Origin: Curvibacter sp. AEP1-3
GTDB lineage: Bacteria > Pseudomonadota > Gammaproteobacteria > Burkholderiales > Burkholderiaceae_C
DNA: 64,000 bases
Direction of reading: 5' to 3'
Assembly: GCF_002163715.1 (NCBI RefSeq)
Contig: NZ_CP015698.1
Span: 2,892,201-2,956,200 of the forward strand
The translations under genes were made by a program, and so were the position numbers. The first letter of the stretch is position 1, and every line of letters starts with the position of its first letter. The notes under the pieces are model-generated. The model did not search any database and had not been told where the DNA came from. It saw only the letters and a list, made by a program, of their open reading frames with translations. Of the stretch, positions 25,048-33,870 are shown piece after piece.

Positions 25048-25076
25048 AGGAGTGCGAGCCGGTGGCTTGCACTCCT
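25048..25076 (+). promoter_or_regulatory. intercistronic hairpin after the binding-protein gene
   Basis: A 13 bp stem with one G-U wobble (arms AGGAGTGCGAGCC and GGCTTGCACTCCT) has a three-base loop and no following T-run. Such a hairpin between binding-protein and permease genes usually protects the upstream message and allows more binding protein than permease. Confidence 0.65.
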
Positions 25077-25140
25077 TGCGGCGCCCCTCCAGTCGCCGCT
25101 CCCCCGTTCTCCTTTGTCTCTTTGACCAACAAGGTCTCTC

Positions 25141-26055
25141 ATGAAACTCGGCTTTTCCTGGCGGGTGCTGGTGTTTATCGCCCCGGCATTGCTGATCTAC
25201 GCCACCTTCAGTGCCCTGCCGCTGCTGGACACCCTGCGCTTGGGGCTCTACAGCGCGGACGACACCGGCCTGCGCACCTTCACCGGTCTGGCGAACTACA
25301 ACACCATCCTGAACGACCCGCAGTGGTCGGCCAGCTTCTGGAATGCGATGGCCAACAACCTGAAGTTCTTTGCCATCCACATGCTGGTGCAAAACCCGGT
25401 GGGCTTGCTGTTGGCAGCGCTGCTGTCCCTGCGCAATGTGCGCTTTGCAGCCACCTACCGCACCATCTTTTTCCTGCCCACGCTGTTGTCGGTGGTGATC
25501 ATCGGCTTTGTGTGGCAGCTCATCCTGTCGCCGCTGTGGGGCGTGTCCGAGCGGCTCTTGACCTTGGTGGGGTTGGGTGACTGGTTCGCGCCCTGGCTGG
25601 GCCTGGAGAGCTCGGCGCTGATCACCGTGTCGCTGATGTCGGTGTGGCAATACATCGGCGTGCCCATGATGCTGATCTACGCCGCGCTGATTGCGATTCC
25701 GGAAGACATCATCGAGGCCGCGGTCGTCGAGGGCGCATCGCCCTGGCGCATTTTCTGGCAGATCCGCCTGCCGCTCATCCTGCCCACGCTGGGGCTGGTG
25801 ACCATCCTGACCTTCGTGGCCAACTTCAATGCGTTTGATCTGATCTACACGGTCAAGGGCGCGGTGGCGGGCCCCAACTACAGCACCGACATTCTGGGCA
25901 CGCTGTTCTACCGCACCTTCTTTGGCTACCAGTCGCAAGTGGCCAGCCCGACCATGGGCGCGGCCGTGGCCACCATCATGTTCCTGGTGATTCTGGTGGG
26001 CGTGGCGGTGTACTTCCTCGCGGTGCAGCGCAAACTGCAACGCTTTGCAATGTGA
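25141..26055 (+). CDS. sugar ABC transporter permease 1 (MalF/UgpA type)
   Basis: 304 residues with about six membrane helices; the first begins at residue 8 (WRVLVFIAPALLIYATFSALP). The EAA motif EAAVVEGASPWRIFWQIRLPLI near residue 195 contacts the ATPase. It belongs to the MalF-like family and pairs with the next gene. It is 110 bp after the binding protein gene and is followed by the second permease in 8 bp. The transport substrate is shared with the operon. Confidence 0.92.
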   Translation: MKLGFSWRVLVFIAPALLIYATFSALPLLDTLRLGLYSADDTGLRTFTGLANYNTILNDPQWSASFWNAMANNLKFFAIHMLVQNPVGLLLAALLSLRNVRFAATYRTIFFLPTLLSVVIIGFVWQLILSPLWGVSERLLTLVGLGDWFAPWLGLESSALITVSLMSVWQYIGVPMMLIYAALIAIPEDIIEAAVVEGASPWRIFWQIRLPLILPTLGLVTILTFVANFNAFDLIYTVKGAVAGPNYSTDILGTLFYRTFFGYQSQVASPTMGAAVATIMFLVILVGVAVYFLAVQRKLQRFAM

Positions 26056-26063
26056 GGCCGCAC

Positions 26064-26918
26064 ATGGCAAACGCATCCAATTCCAAATCTCTGCCCTTCG
26101 CGCCCAGCCGCGTGTTTGTGCACCTGACGCTCATCGGCTATCTGCTGCTGGCGCTGCTGCCCATCTTGCTGGTGTTCATGAACTCGTTCAAGAGTCGTGA
26201 CGCCATCTTCAACGACCCGCTGGCCTGGCCCACACCCGAGACGTTTTCGCTCATCGGCTACACCAAGGTGCTAGGCCGCTCGGACGTGCTCATGTACTTC
26301 GGTAACAGCTTCATCGTCACGATTGCGTCGCTGTTTTTCATCCTGCTCTTCGGGGCCATGGCGGCCTGGGGCTTGTCGGAGTACCGCTTCAAGGGCAACC
26401 GTTGGCTGAAGTTCTTTTTTGCCTTCGGCATCATGGTGCCTATCCGCCTGGGTACGGTTTCCATCCTGCAGCTGATGGTGGAGCTGAACCTGGTGAACAC
26501 CCTCACCGCACTGGTGCTGGTGTACGTGGCGCAGGGCTTGCCGCTGGCCATCATGATCCTGTCGGAGTTCATGGGGCAGGTGCCCGGTGAGCTCAAGGAT
26601 GCGGCGCGCTGCGACGGCATCGATGAGTTCCGCATCTTCTTCCAGGTGGTGGTGCCGCTGATCCGCCCGGCCATTGCCACGGTGGCGGTATTCACCATGG
26701 TGCCGATCTGGAACGACCTGTGGTTCCCGCTCATTCTTGCGCCGTCTGACAAGACGCAGACCATCACCCTGGGCATCCAGCAGTTTGTGGGGCAGTACGC
26801 CACCGACTGGAACGCCGTGCTGGCTTCTCTCTCGCTGGCCATCGTGCCGGTGGTCACCCTCTACGCCCTCTTCTCCCGTCAACTGATCCGCGGCATCACC
26901 GCGGGCGCCGTCAAGTAA
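26064..26918 (+). CDS. sugar ABC transporter permease 2 (MalG/UgpE type)
   Basis: 284 residues from the ATG at 26064, which has GAGG at a good distance; a GTG at 26052 is an alternative. About six membrane segments are present and the EAA-type loop reads ELKDAARCDGIDEFRIFFQV near residue 180. C-terminal PVVTLYALFSRQLIRGITAGAVK is the usual MalG-like end. It is part of the transporter operon with the preceding permease and following ATPase. Confidence 0.92.
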   Translation: MANASNSKSLPFAPSRVFVHLTLIGYLLLALLPILLVFMNSFKSRDAIFNDPLAWPTPETFSLIGYTKVLGRSDVLMYFGNSFIVTIASLFFILLFGAMAAWGLSEYRFKGNRWLKFFFAFGIMVPIRLGTVSILQLMVELNLVNTLTALVLVYVAQGLPLAIMILSEFMGQVPGELKDAARCDGIDEFRIFFQVVVPLIRPAIATVAVFTMVPIWNDLWFPLILAPSDKTQTITLGIQQFVGQYATDWNAVLASLSLAIVPVVTLYALFSRQLIRGITAGAVK

Positions 26919-26930
26919 AGCAGACCCACC

Positions 26931-28073
26931 ATGGCAAGCGTTTCCCTCAAAAATATCAGCAAGCGCTACGGCAACAACGAGCCGGTGCTGCACAACATCA
27001 ACCTCGAGATCGAGCACGGTGAACTGGTGGTGCTGGTCGGCCCCAGCGGCTGCGGCAAGTCCACCTTGTTGCGCGTGCTTTGCGGGCTGGAAGACATCAG
27101 CAGCGGCGAGTTGCGCATCGGTGACGACCTGGTCAACGACCTGCCGCCGGCCGAGCGCGGTATTGCCATGGTGTTCCAGAGCTATGCGCTCTACCCCCAC
27201 ATGACGGTGTATCGCAACATGTCTTTCGGGCTCAAGATCCACGGTGCCAACAAGGCGGACATCGACAAACGGGTACGTGATGCCGCCAAGGTGCTGCACA
27301 TCGACCACCTGCTGGAGCGACTGCCCCGCGAGCTCTCGGGTGGGCAACGCCAGCGCGTGGCTATTGGCCGTGCCATTGTGCGCGAGCCGCGCTTGTTCTT
27401 GTTTGACGAGCCGCTCTCGAATCTGGACGCTGCGCTGCGCGCCAAGACACGCATCGAGCTGGCCCGCCTGCACCGCGACCTGGGTGCGACCATGGTCTAT
27501 GTGACGCACGACCAGGTGGAAGCCATGACCTTGGGCGACAAAATTGTGGTGCTCAGCGAAGGCCATGTGCAGCAGGCCGGCACCCCGCTCACCCTGTACC
27601 AGCAGCCTGCCAACCGTTTTGTGGCGACCTTCATCGGCTCGCCCACCATCAACCTGTTGCCGGCCCGTGTAGTGGAGGTGCTCGACGGGGGCGCCCGTCT
27701 GTTGTTGGGCAATGGCAGCAAGGTGCTGGCCACGGTGGACAGCAGCCAGCTGCAAGTCGGCGAAAGTGTGGAAGTGGGCCTGCGCCCCGAGCACTGCGAA
27801 GTGCTGCCCGCCGGCGTGGCACCAGCGGCCGACGACACCGCCTTGGACGCAGAAATCACGCTGGTGGAGCACCTGGGCGAGTCCAACCTGCTGTACCTCA
27901 AGATGGACGACGGGCAAGAGCTGATCGTGCGTGGTGACGGCAATGCCGAAGTGCGTCTGGGTGACTCGGTCATCGTGCGTGCGGCACCTTCAGCTCTGTA
28001 TCTCTTCCGCGCTGACGGCATGGCTTGCACCCGCCTGAATCCCGGCAACATGCGCTCGGCCCATGCACGCTGA
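26931..28073 (+). CDS. sugar ABC transporter ATPase (UgpC/MalK type)
   Basis: 380 residues. Walker A GPSGCGKST near residue 38, signature LSGGQRQRVAIGRAI near 135, Walker B FLFDEPLSNLD near 155, and the switch His in VTHDQ. A C-terminal TOBE regulatory domain begins near residue 240 and ends VIVRAAPSALYLFRADG. It powers the two permeases. The next gene starts inside its last 11 bases, so translation is coupled to the sugar kinase. Confidence 0.93.
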   Translation: MASVSLKNISKRYGNNEPVLHNINLEIEHGELVVLVGPSGCGKSTLLRVLCGLEDISSGELRIGDDLVNDLPPAERGIAMVFQSYALYPHMTVYRNMSFGLKIHGANKADIDKRVRDAAKVLHIDHLLERLPRELSGGQRQRVAIGRAIVREPRLFLFDEPLSNLDAALRAKTRIELARLHRDLGATMVYVTHDQVEAMTLGDKIVVLSEGHVQQAGTPLTLYQQPANRFVATFIGSPTINLLPARVVEVLDGGARLLLGNGSKVLATVDSSQLQVGESVEVGLRPEHCEVLPAGVAPAADDTALDAEITLVEHLGESNLLYLKMDDGQELIVRGDGNAEVRLGDSVIVRAAPSALYLFRADGMACTRLNPGNMRSAHAR

Positions 28074-28953
28074 GCTGCTGCCGGCACACATTCACTACGC
28101 CATTGGCATTGATGGTGGCGGCACCAGTACCCGCGCGCGGGTGGTGCACCGCAGTGGTGTGGTGGTGGGCGAAGGCAAGGCCGGCGCCTCGGGCCTGACC
28201 CAGGGCATTGGCCAGGCGTGGCGCCACATCGAAGAAGCCATTTTGAAAGCTACCGGGGGCAGGTTGCAAGCCGGCTGGCCCGAGCCGGTGCCGGCCAACT
28301 GTGCCTTGGGCTTGGGCTTGGCCGGTGCCAACAATGCGGCATGGCACGCCGAGTGTCTTGCCGCCGATCCGGGCTATGCCTGCTTGAGGCTGGAGTCTGA
28401 TGCGGTCACGGCGCTGCTGGGTGCACACGGCGGACACCCGGGTGCGCTGGTCATCGTAGGCACCGGCGCGGTGGGCCTGGCCTTGCTGCCGGACGGGCAG
28501 CGCCGCACCAGCGGTGGTTGGGGCTTCCCCAGTGGGGATGAGGGCAGTGGCGCGGACTTGGGTCTGCAGGCCGTCAACCTCACCCAGCGTGCGCTGGATG
28601 GTCGTGCGTTGTCGGGGCCGCTAACCCTAGCGGTGCTGCAAGCCACGGGTGGTACACCCGAGGCCTTGCTGGCCTGGTGTGGTGCCGCTGGACAAGGGGA
28701 GTACGCCAGCCTCACGCCCCTGATTTTTTCGCACGAGGCTTCCGACCCTGATGCCGCGAGGCTGCTGGAGCGGGCCCTGCACCAGCTCGAAGCCTTGGCC
28801 CGTGCCGTAGACCCTACCCACACGCTGCCCTTGGTAGTAGCCGGCAGCGTAGGCCAACGACTGGCGCCCCGGCTCTGTGCTTTGGTGGGCGCGTGTGTGG
28901 TGCCACCGCAGGGTGACGCCATGGACGGTGCCCTGACCCTGTGTTTGCAATGA
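28063..28953 (+). CDS. BadF/BadG-family ATPase, probable N-acetylglucosamine kinase
   Basis: 296 residues with the ASKHA nucleotide-binding fold: the phosphate-1 loop IGIDGGGTSTRARV near residue 12, VIVGTGAVGLALL near 128 and the adenosine loop VVAGSVGQRL near 262. In sugar operons such proteins phosphorylate GlcNAc or glucosamine. It overlaps the ATPase gene by 11 bp and lies between the transporter and the SIS isomerase, so it would supply GlcNAc-6-P for NagA. The substrate is inferred from context. Confidence 0.82.
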   Translation: MHAELLPAHIHYAIGIDGGGTSTRARVVHRSGVVVGEGKAGASGLTQGIGQAWRHIEEAILKATGGRLQAGWPEPVPANCALGLGLAGANNAAWHAECLAADPGYACLRLESDAVTALLGAHGGHPGALVIVGTGAVGLALLPDGQRRTSGGWGFPSGDEGSGADLGLQAVNLTQRALDGRALSGPLTLAVLQATGGTPEALLAWCGAAGQGEYASLTPLIFSHEASDPDAARLLERALHQLEALARAVDPTHTLPLVVAGSVGQRLAPRLCALVGACVVPPQGDAMDGALTLCLQ

Positions 28954-28972
28954 CATGAAAAGAGATTTCCTA

Positions 28973-29995
28973 ATGACAACATTGATGTTGCAAGAGGCCC
29001 TGTCCTCGGCGCGCCAGGTGGCGCAACAACTGGCGGGCGATGAAGGTCGCTACGCCGCCCTTGGCCTGGCGTTGCGGGCTTTGCCACCCCAGGGTGCCGT
29101 CACCATTGCCCGTGGCAGCTCGGACCACGCGGCTGCCTACTTCGCCTATCTGGTGATGTCGCGCACCGGTCAGCTGGTGACCTCGCTGCCCATGTCGTTG
29201 CTAACCCTCTACAAAGCGCCCATGGCGCGGCAGAGGGTGCTGGCAGTGTCCATTTCGCAGTCGGGCCGCAGTCCGGACTTGTTTGAACCCATGCAGGTGT
29301 TTGAGAAAGCCGGGGCGACCACGGTGGCGCTGGTGAATGACATCAGCTCGCCCCTGGCGCAAGCGGTGGACTGGGCCATGCCCTTGCACGCCGGCCCCGA
29401 GAAAAGTGTGGCGGCCACCAAGAGCTTTATCTGCGGTTTGGTAGCCGGTGCGCGGCTGGCCGCGCACTGGGGTGCCCATGCAGACTTGCTGGAAGCCTTG
29501 AAGACGCTGCCTGCAGCGCTGGAAGATGCCTGCCAGCAGGACTGGAGCGCTGCGGTGGAGCCCTTGCGCACCGCCAGTCAGCTCATGGTGATAGGCCGGG
29601 GGCCGGGCCTGGCGATTGCGCAGGAGGCGGCCCTCAAGTTCAAGGAAACCTGTGGCATTCAGGCCGAGGCCTTCAGCGGGGCCGAGGTCAAACACGGCCC
29701 CATGGCGCTGGTGAACGACAACTACCCCATGCTGATCTTTGCCCTGCGCGGCCCGGCACAGCAAAGCCTGATTGCTTTGGCCGCCGAGATGCGAGGCCGT
29801 GGCGCGCGGGTGCTCTTGGCTGCACCGGCCGATGTATCTGAGCGGGACCTCACACTGAGCACCGCGCCGCAGGAGGATCTGGACCCGATTACTGCTATCC
29901 AGAGTTTCTATCTGCTGGTGGAGGCGGTTGCCCGTGCGCGCGGGCTGGACCCCGACCAGCCACCCCATCTCTCGAAAGTCACAAGCACCCGATAA
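28973..29995 (+). CDS. SIS-domain sugar-phosphate isomerase/deaminase (NagB-II type)
   Basis: 340 residues from the ATG at 28973 (MTTLMLQEALSS); an ATG 18 bases earlier is an alternative with no better ribosome site. Two SIS domains are present: residues about 30-165 with ARGSSDHAAAYFAYL and SISQSGRSPDL, and about 185-325 with GRGPGLAIAQEAALKFKE. The pattern matches GlmS isomerase-domain proteins used as GlcN-6-P deaminase. It completes GlcNAc to fructose-6-P conversion with NagA (16945-18075) and the BadF kinase. Confidence 0.85.
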   Translation: MTTLMLQEALSSARQVAQQLAGDEGRYAALGLALRALPPQGAVTIARGSSDHAAAYFAYLVMSRTGQLVTSLPMSLLTLYKAPMARQRVLAVSISQSGRSPDLFEPMQVFEKAGATTVALVNDISSPLAQAVDWAMPLHAGPEKSVAATKSFICGLVAGARLAAHWGAHADLLEALKTLPAALEDACQQDWSAAVEPLRTASQLMVIGRGPGLAIAQEAALKFKETCGIQAEAFSGAEVKHGPMALVNDNYPMLIFALRGPAQQSLIALAAEMRGRGARVLLAAPADVSERDLTLSTAPQEDLDPITAIQSFYLLVEAVARARGLDPDQPPHLSKVTSTR

Positions 29996-30004
29996 ACTGG
30001 GTGC

Positions 30005-30799
30005 ATGCATGTTCAAACTTTGATGATGGAAGGGGCACCCGCAGTTCAGCTGCAGGGCCCTGCAGGCGATACGGTCACCGTGCTCTTGCGCGGTGCGCAG
30101 GTGATTTCGTGGGTGGATGCCACGGGTGTGGAGCGCTTGTACCGCAGCCCGCTCTCGCCGCTGGACGGGCCGCAGCCTGTGCGGGGCGGCGTGCCGGTGA
30201 TTTTTCCGCAGTTCTCCGGACGTGGCCCCATGGTGCGCCACGGATTTGCACGCACCAGCCTCTGGGAGTGGCTGCCGGCGGATGCGGCTGGGGCCGAGCC
30301 TCAGCTGGTCTTCCGCATGCAGCACGCCGCGCACGAGACGCCGCTGTGGCCGCATGACTGTTCATGTACCTTGACTGTGGCCTTGGTGCCGGCCGGTCTG
30401 CGCATGACGCTGGCCGTGCACAACACCGGCAATAGCCCCTTGAGCTTTCATGCCGCGCTGCACACCTACCTGGAGGTGGGCGACGTTGCCCGGAGCACGC
30501 TGACCGGTGTCTTGCCGCAGGGCGAGGTCTTGTCGCTGGCCGAGCCGATTGACCACTTGTTTGAATCCGTGCCCGGCCCCTTTGCCCTGCGCAGCCCTGC
30601 CAGTGCGCTGGACCTGGTCCACGAAGGCTTTACCGACGCTGTGGTCTGGAACCCCGGGCCGCAGGCCGTGATTGCTGACCTGCCTGCCGGGGGCTATGCC
30701 CGTTTCCTGTGTGTGGAGGCTGCCTCCGTGGGCGTGCCGGTGCAGTTGGCGCCGGGCGCGCACTGGCAAGGTAGCCAGTGCCTGGTCACCACCGCGTAG
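30005..30799 (+). CDS. D-hexose-6-phosphate mutarotase (aldose 1-epimerase family)
   Basis: 264 residues of the galactose-mutarotase fold. It has GGVPVIFPQFSGRGPMVRHGFAR near residues 60-85, with the His-Gly-Phe-Ala-Arg motif of YeaD-like enzymes, and HAALHTYLEVGD near 150 and DAVVWNPG near 215 with the active-site Glu/Asp region. These proteins interconvert alpha and beta forms of hexose-6-phosphates. It begins 9 bp after the isomerase gene and ends the operon; the stop codon leads into a weak terminator. Confidence 0.85.
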   Translation: MHVQTLMMEGAPAVQLQGPAGDTVTVLLRGAQVISWVDATGVERLYRSPLSPLDGPQPVRGGVPVIFPQFSGRGPMVRHGFARTSLWEWLPADAAGAEPQLVFRMQHAAHETPLWPHDCSCTLTVALVPAGLRMTLAVHNTGNSPLSFHAALHTYLEVGDVARSTLTGVLPQGEVLSLAEPIDHLFESVPGPFALRSPASALDLVHEGFTDAVVWNPGPQAVIADLPAGGYARFLCVEAASVGVPVQLAPGAHWQGSQCLVTTA

Positions 30800-30818
30800 G
30801 GGTAAGCCCCGCTTTTTT
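30799..30818 (+). terminator. weak rho-independent terminator
   Basis: A GGGG-TAAG-CCCC hairpin starts at the mutarotase stop codon and is followed by GC and six T bases. The stem is short but entirely GC and is placed at the end of the sugar operon. Confidence 0.5.
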
Positions 30819-30865
30819 ACAATGCCGGCGCACACGGTGCCCGGCACCATCCAACGGAAAACTCC

Positions 30866-31474
30866 ATGACATCCCCTGAATCCACTCCCAAGAGCCCCAA
30901 ATTGCGCCCTATTCCCAACTTCATTTTTGCCAGCCGCTGGTTGCAGCTGCCCCTGTACCTGGGCCTGATCGCGGCGCAGGGCGTGTACGTGTTTCACTTC
31001 TGGGTGGAGCTGGTGCACCTGCTGGAAGCTGCTTTCGGCAGCCAGACCGCCCTGCAGGCGCTTGTGAGCAGCATCGGCTACAAGTCGGATGTGCCGGTCC
31101 CTGCGCTGAACGAGACCATCATCATGCTGGTGGTCCTGGCGCTGATTGACGTGGTGATGATCTCCAACCTGCTGATCATGGTGATCGTGGGTGGCTACGA
31201 GACCTTTGTGAGCCGCATGGACCTGGACGGTCACCCCGACCAACCAGAGTGGCTCAGCCATGTGAACGCCTCGGTGCTCAAGGTGAAGCTGGCCACCGCC
31301 ATCATCGGCATCAGCTCCATCCACCTGCTCAAGACCTTTATCAACGCTGCCAATTACGACGAGAAGGTGCTGATTGCCCAGACGGCCATCCACATTACCT
31401 TCCTGTTGTCTGCCATTGCCATTGCCTACACCGACAAGCTGCTCAATAGCAGCCACCAGAACACCGGGCATTGA
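30866..31474 (+). CDS. UPF0114/YqhA-family membrane protein
   Basis: 202 residues with four hydrophobic segments at about 30-50, 85-110, 140-160 and 172-190. [18 protein letters not shown] and [18 protein letters not shown] are diagnostic of the YqhA/TIGR00645 group, a conserved inner-membrane family of unknown function. It stands as a single gene between the sugar operon and an ABC exporter, with a copy of the interspersed repeat directly after its stop codon. Confidence 0.85.
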   Translation: MTSPESTPKSPKLRPIPNFIFASRWLQLPLYLGLIAAQGVYVFHFWVELVHLLEAAFGSQTALQALVSSIGYKSDVPVPALNETIIMLVVLALIDVVMISNLLIMVIVGGYETFVSRMDLDGHPDQPEWLSHVNASVLKVKLATAIIGISSIHLLKTFINAANYDEKVLIAQTAIHITFLLSAIAIAYTDKLLNSSHQNTGH

Positions 31475-31476
31475 TG

Positions 31477-31532
31477 AAATAGGCTGCTAGCGCCCGTGGA
31501 TAATGCGCGAGCAGCTACTAAAAATATAGCAA
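31477..31532 (+). repeat. interspersed palindromic repeat, copy 4 (best conserved)
   Basis: Near-consensus copy: AAATAGGCTGCTAGCGCCCG, then a loop, ATGCGCGAGCAGCTACTAAA and an A-rich ATAGCAA tail. It begins three bases after the YqhA stop and ends about 30 bp before the next gene. Confidence 0.85.
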
Positions 31533-31560
31533 TTATCCACTGCTGAAGGGACGGCTTTCC

Positions 31561-32508
31561 ATGATTCACGTGAGTGGTTTGGTCTTTGACTACCTGGGGC
31601 ACCGCGCCCTGCACGGAGTCTCGGTGGATATCCCGCAGGGCACGGTCACCGCCCTGGTGGGCCCTAACGGCGCCGGCAAGTCCACGCTGATGCGCTGCAT
31701 TGCCGGGCTGGACATACCGCTGGCCGGCACCATCACGGTGGGTGGTGTGGATGTGCAGGAACATCCGCGCGAGGTGCACACCAAGCTGGGCTACCTCTCG
31801 GATTTTTTCGGCCTCTACCAGGACCTCACGGTGGAGCAGTGCCTGCACTATGCGGCCGCGTCGCAGGGTATTGCTGAAAGCCGCGTGCCCAAGCGCGTCA
31901 AAGAAGTGGCCCGCTTTCTGAATCTGGAAAACAAGCTGCAAAGCCTGGCCAGCAACCTCTCGCGCGGGCAGCGCCAGCGAGTAGCGATCGGCCAGGCCAT
32001 CGTGCACATGCCGCAGGTGCTGCTGCTCGACGAGCCCGCAAGTGGTCTGGACCCGGAAGCGCGCGCCGACCTGTCGGCCTTGTTCCGCAACCTGCAGTCC
32101 CATGGCATGACGCTGGTGGTGTCCAGCCACATCCTGAGCGAGTTGGATGAGTACTGCACCCACATCCTCTCCATCCGCGACGGGCGGGTCAGCCGCTTTG
32201 CCAGCCTGGCGACGACTGCTACCGGCAGCGAAGGCGTGATCAAGGCACTGGTGCAAGTGCAGCTGGCGGCGCCCGCGCCGCAACTGGCCCAAGCGCTGGC
32301 CGCCTATGAGGTGGCGCACCTGGATGCCAGTGGCGCCACGCCCACGACGGTCTACTTGCCTGCCGGCGACCTGGCTGCACGCGCGGCATTGCTAGCCAAG
32401 CTGACTGCAGCGGGTGTGCCCGTATGTGCCTTTCAGGACGTACGCACCAGCCTGCAGGCCAGCTACGGTCAAGCCGATTCCCACCACTCCTCGGGAGCTG
32501 CACGATGA
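31561..32508 (+). CDS. ABC exporter ATP-binding protein
   Basis: 315 residues. Walker A GPNGAGKST near residue 36, signature LSRGQRQRVAIGQAI near 137, and LLLDEPASGLDP near 157. A C-terminal extension of about 90 residues follows the nucleotide-binding domain, as in multidrug or gliding-type exporters (CcmA/NatA-like). Its stop overlaps the permease start (ATGA). With that permease it forms a two-gene exporter of unknown substrate. Confidence 0.88.
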   Translation: MIHVSGLVFDYLGHRALHGVSVDIPQGTVTALVGPNGAGKSTLMRCIAGLDIPLAGTITVGGVDVQEHPREVHTKLGYLSDFFGLYQDLTVEQCLHYAAASQGIAESRVPKRVKEVARFLNLENKLQSLASNLSRGQRQRVAIGQAIVHMPQVLLLDEPASGLDPEARADLSALFRNLQSHGMTLVVSSHILSELDEYCTHILSIRDGRVSRFASLATTATGSEGVIKALVQVQLAAPAPQLAQALAAYEVAHLDASGATPTTVYLPAGDLAARAALLAKLTAAGVPVCAFQDVRTSLQASYGQADSHHSSGAAR

Positions 32509-33851
32509 ACCCGGAATTCAAGCGCAACCTCTGGTTGGAAATTTCGCCCGCCCGCCTCGCCCTGATGCCCGGCGTGCTGACGCTGATCGCTCTGCTGGCC
32601 GTCGCCATGAGCGAACAAAATCCGCGCGACAACCTGTTCATTGCCTGCACGGTGCTGTTTACCGGCCTCACCGTGGGTTGGGGCAGCCTGTTGGTGATGT
32701 CCAGCATCAACAACGAAGTGACCGAACGCACCTGGGACCAGCAGCGCCTGAGCGCACTCACCCCCTGGCAGATGGCCTGGGGCAAGCTGTTCGGCAGCAC
32801 GGCCTACGCCTGGTACGGCGCTCTGCTGTGTGCTGTGGTGGCGGTGCTCGCAGCCTCGACCCTGCCGGGTTTCTTGAGCCGCTGCGTCTGGATGCTGGCA
32901 GGTGCTATCGGCGCTGTTGCGCTGCATGCCTGGCTGATGGTCAGCCGCTTGCATACCCTGGACCTGCGCACTGAAAAATCCAGCAGCACGGCAGGCCGTC
33001 TGTTCGGCTTGTTCATGGCCTTGCAGACGCTGCCCATGGTGTTCATGGTGCTGCGCAGCCCGACTGACGAGCCTCAAGCCTCCGGTGGCTGGTGGAGTCT
33101 GGGGCTGCCGCTGCCCGTGCAGTCTCTGGTGCTGGCCGCCTTGATGCTGGCGCTGGGATTGCTGGCCTTGTGGCGCAGCATGGGCAAGCAGCTGATGGTG
33201 CGGTCTACCCCGTGGGCTTGGGCGCTGGGCGTGTTGGCGTTGGGTTGGATGCTGGCCGGCTTCATGCCCGAAGACGCCCGCGATGCCAACCTGATGGTGC
33301 CACTGGCCGGCGTGGCGCTGTTGGCCACGTATGCGGCCCTGTTTACCGAGAGCAACAACCGCCTGGTCTGGCAGGCCGTGCTGTTTCACTACGCCCACAG
33401 CCCCCGCCGCCGCATGCTGCAAGCCCTGCCCTTGTGGCCGGTGAGTTGGGCCATGGCGGCGCTGTTTGTGTTGCTCTATGGCGTGTTGGGCATCAACCCG
33501 GACCAGCACCTTGCATCCTTGGGTAGCGTGATGTGGCTGGCCTTGTTGCACTGCTTGCGGGATTGCGGCATCTACCACTTCTTTGCGCTGCGCAACACCA
33601 CGCGCAAGCCGGCCGGCATGACCCTGCTGACGCTCTTTGTGTTGGGGGTGGTGCTGCCCGGCTTGGTGGCAGGGAGCGCGCCGGAGTTAGCGACCTGGTT
33701 TGAACCCTTGTTCGGCCTGCAGCAACTGGTCAAGGGTGGTGCATCGCTGGGTCTGGCGCCTTGGCTGGCCATGGCGGTTCAGCTGGCGGTGGTGGCTGCG
33801 CTGGTGGCCTGGCGTTGGGCTGCGGGCGCCAAGCCCGCCCAAACAAGTTAA
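32505..33851 (+). CDS. ABC exporter membrane protein
   Basis: 448 residues from the ATG at 32505 that overlaps the ATPase stop. About ten to twelve hydrophobic segments are visible (for example LIALLAVAMSE at 22-32, LLCAVVAVLAAS near 105, and the last near 425). NNEVTERTWDQQRLSALTPW near residue 75 is the cytoplasmic helix seen in ABC-2 type exporters after the first helices. The partner is the ATPase at 31561. The substrate is unknown; the next gene is convergent. Confidence 0.8.
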   Translation: MNPEFKRNLWLEISPARLALMPGVLTLIALLAVAMSEQNPRDNLFIACTVLFTGLTVGWGSLLVMSSINNEVTERTWDQQRLSALTPWQMAWGKLFGSTAYAWYGALLCAVVAVLAASTLPGFLSRCVWMLAGAIGAVALHAWLMVSRLHTLDLRTEKSSSTAGRLFGLFMALQTLPMVFMVLRSPTDEPQASGGWWSLGLPLPVQSLVLAALMLALGLLALWRSMGKQLMVRSTPWAWALGVLALGWMLAGFMPEDARDANLMVPLAGVALLATYAALFTESNNRLVWQAVLFHYAHSPRRRMLQALPLWPVSWAMAALFVLLYGVLGINPDQHLASLGSVMWLALLHCLRDCGIYHFFALRNTTRKPAGMTLLTLFVLGVVLPGLVAGSAPELATWFEPLFGLQQLVKGGASLGLAPWLAMAVQLAVVAALVAWRWAAGAKPAQTS

Positions 33852-33870
33852 AGCGCTTTTTGCTGCGTGC

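Noticed and set aside
26271..27917. Long open frame (548 codons) on the minus strand opposite the sugar transporter genes
   Set aside because: It is antisense to permease and ATPase genes that carry full motifs; its His/Gln-rich composition is typical of the shadow frame of high-GC coding sequence.
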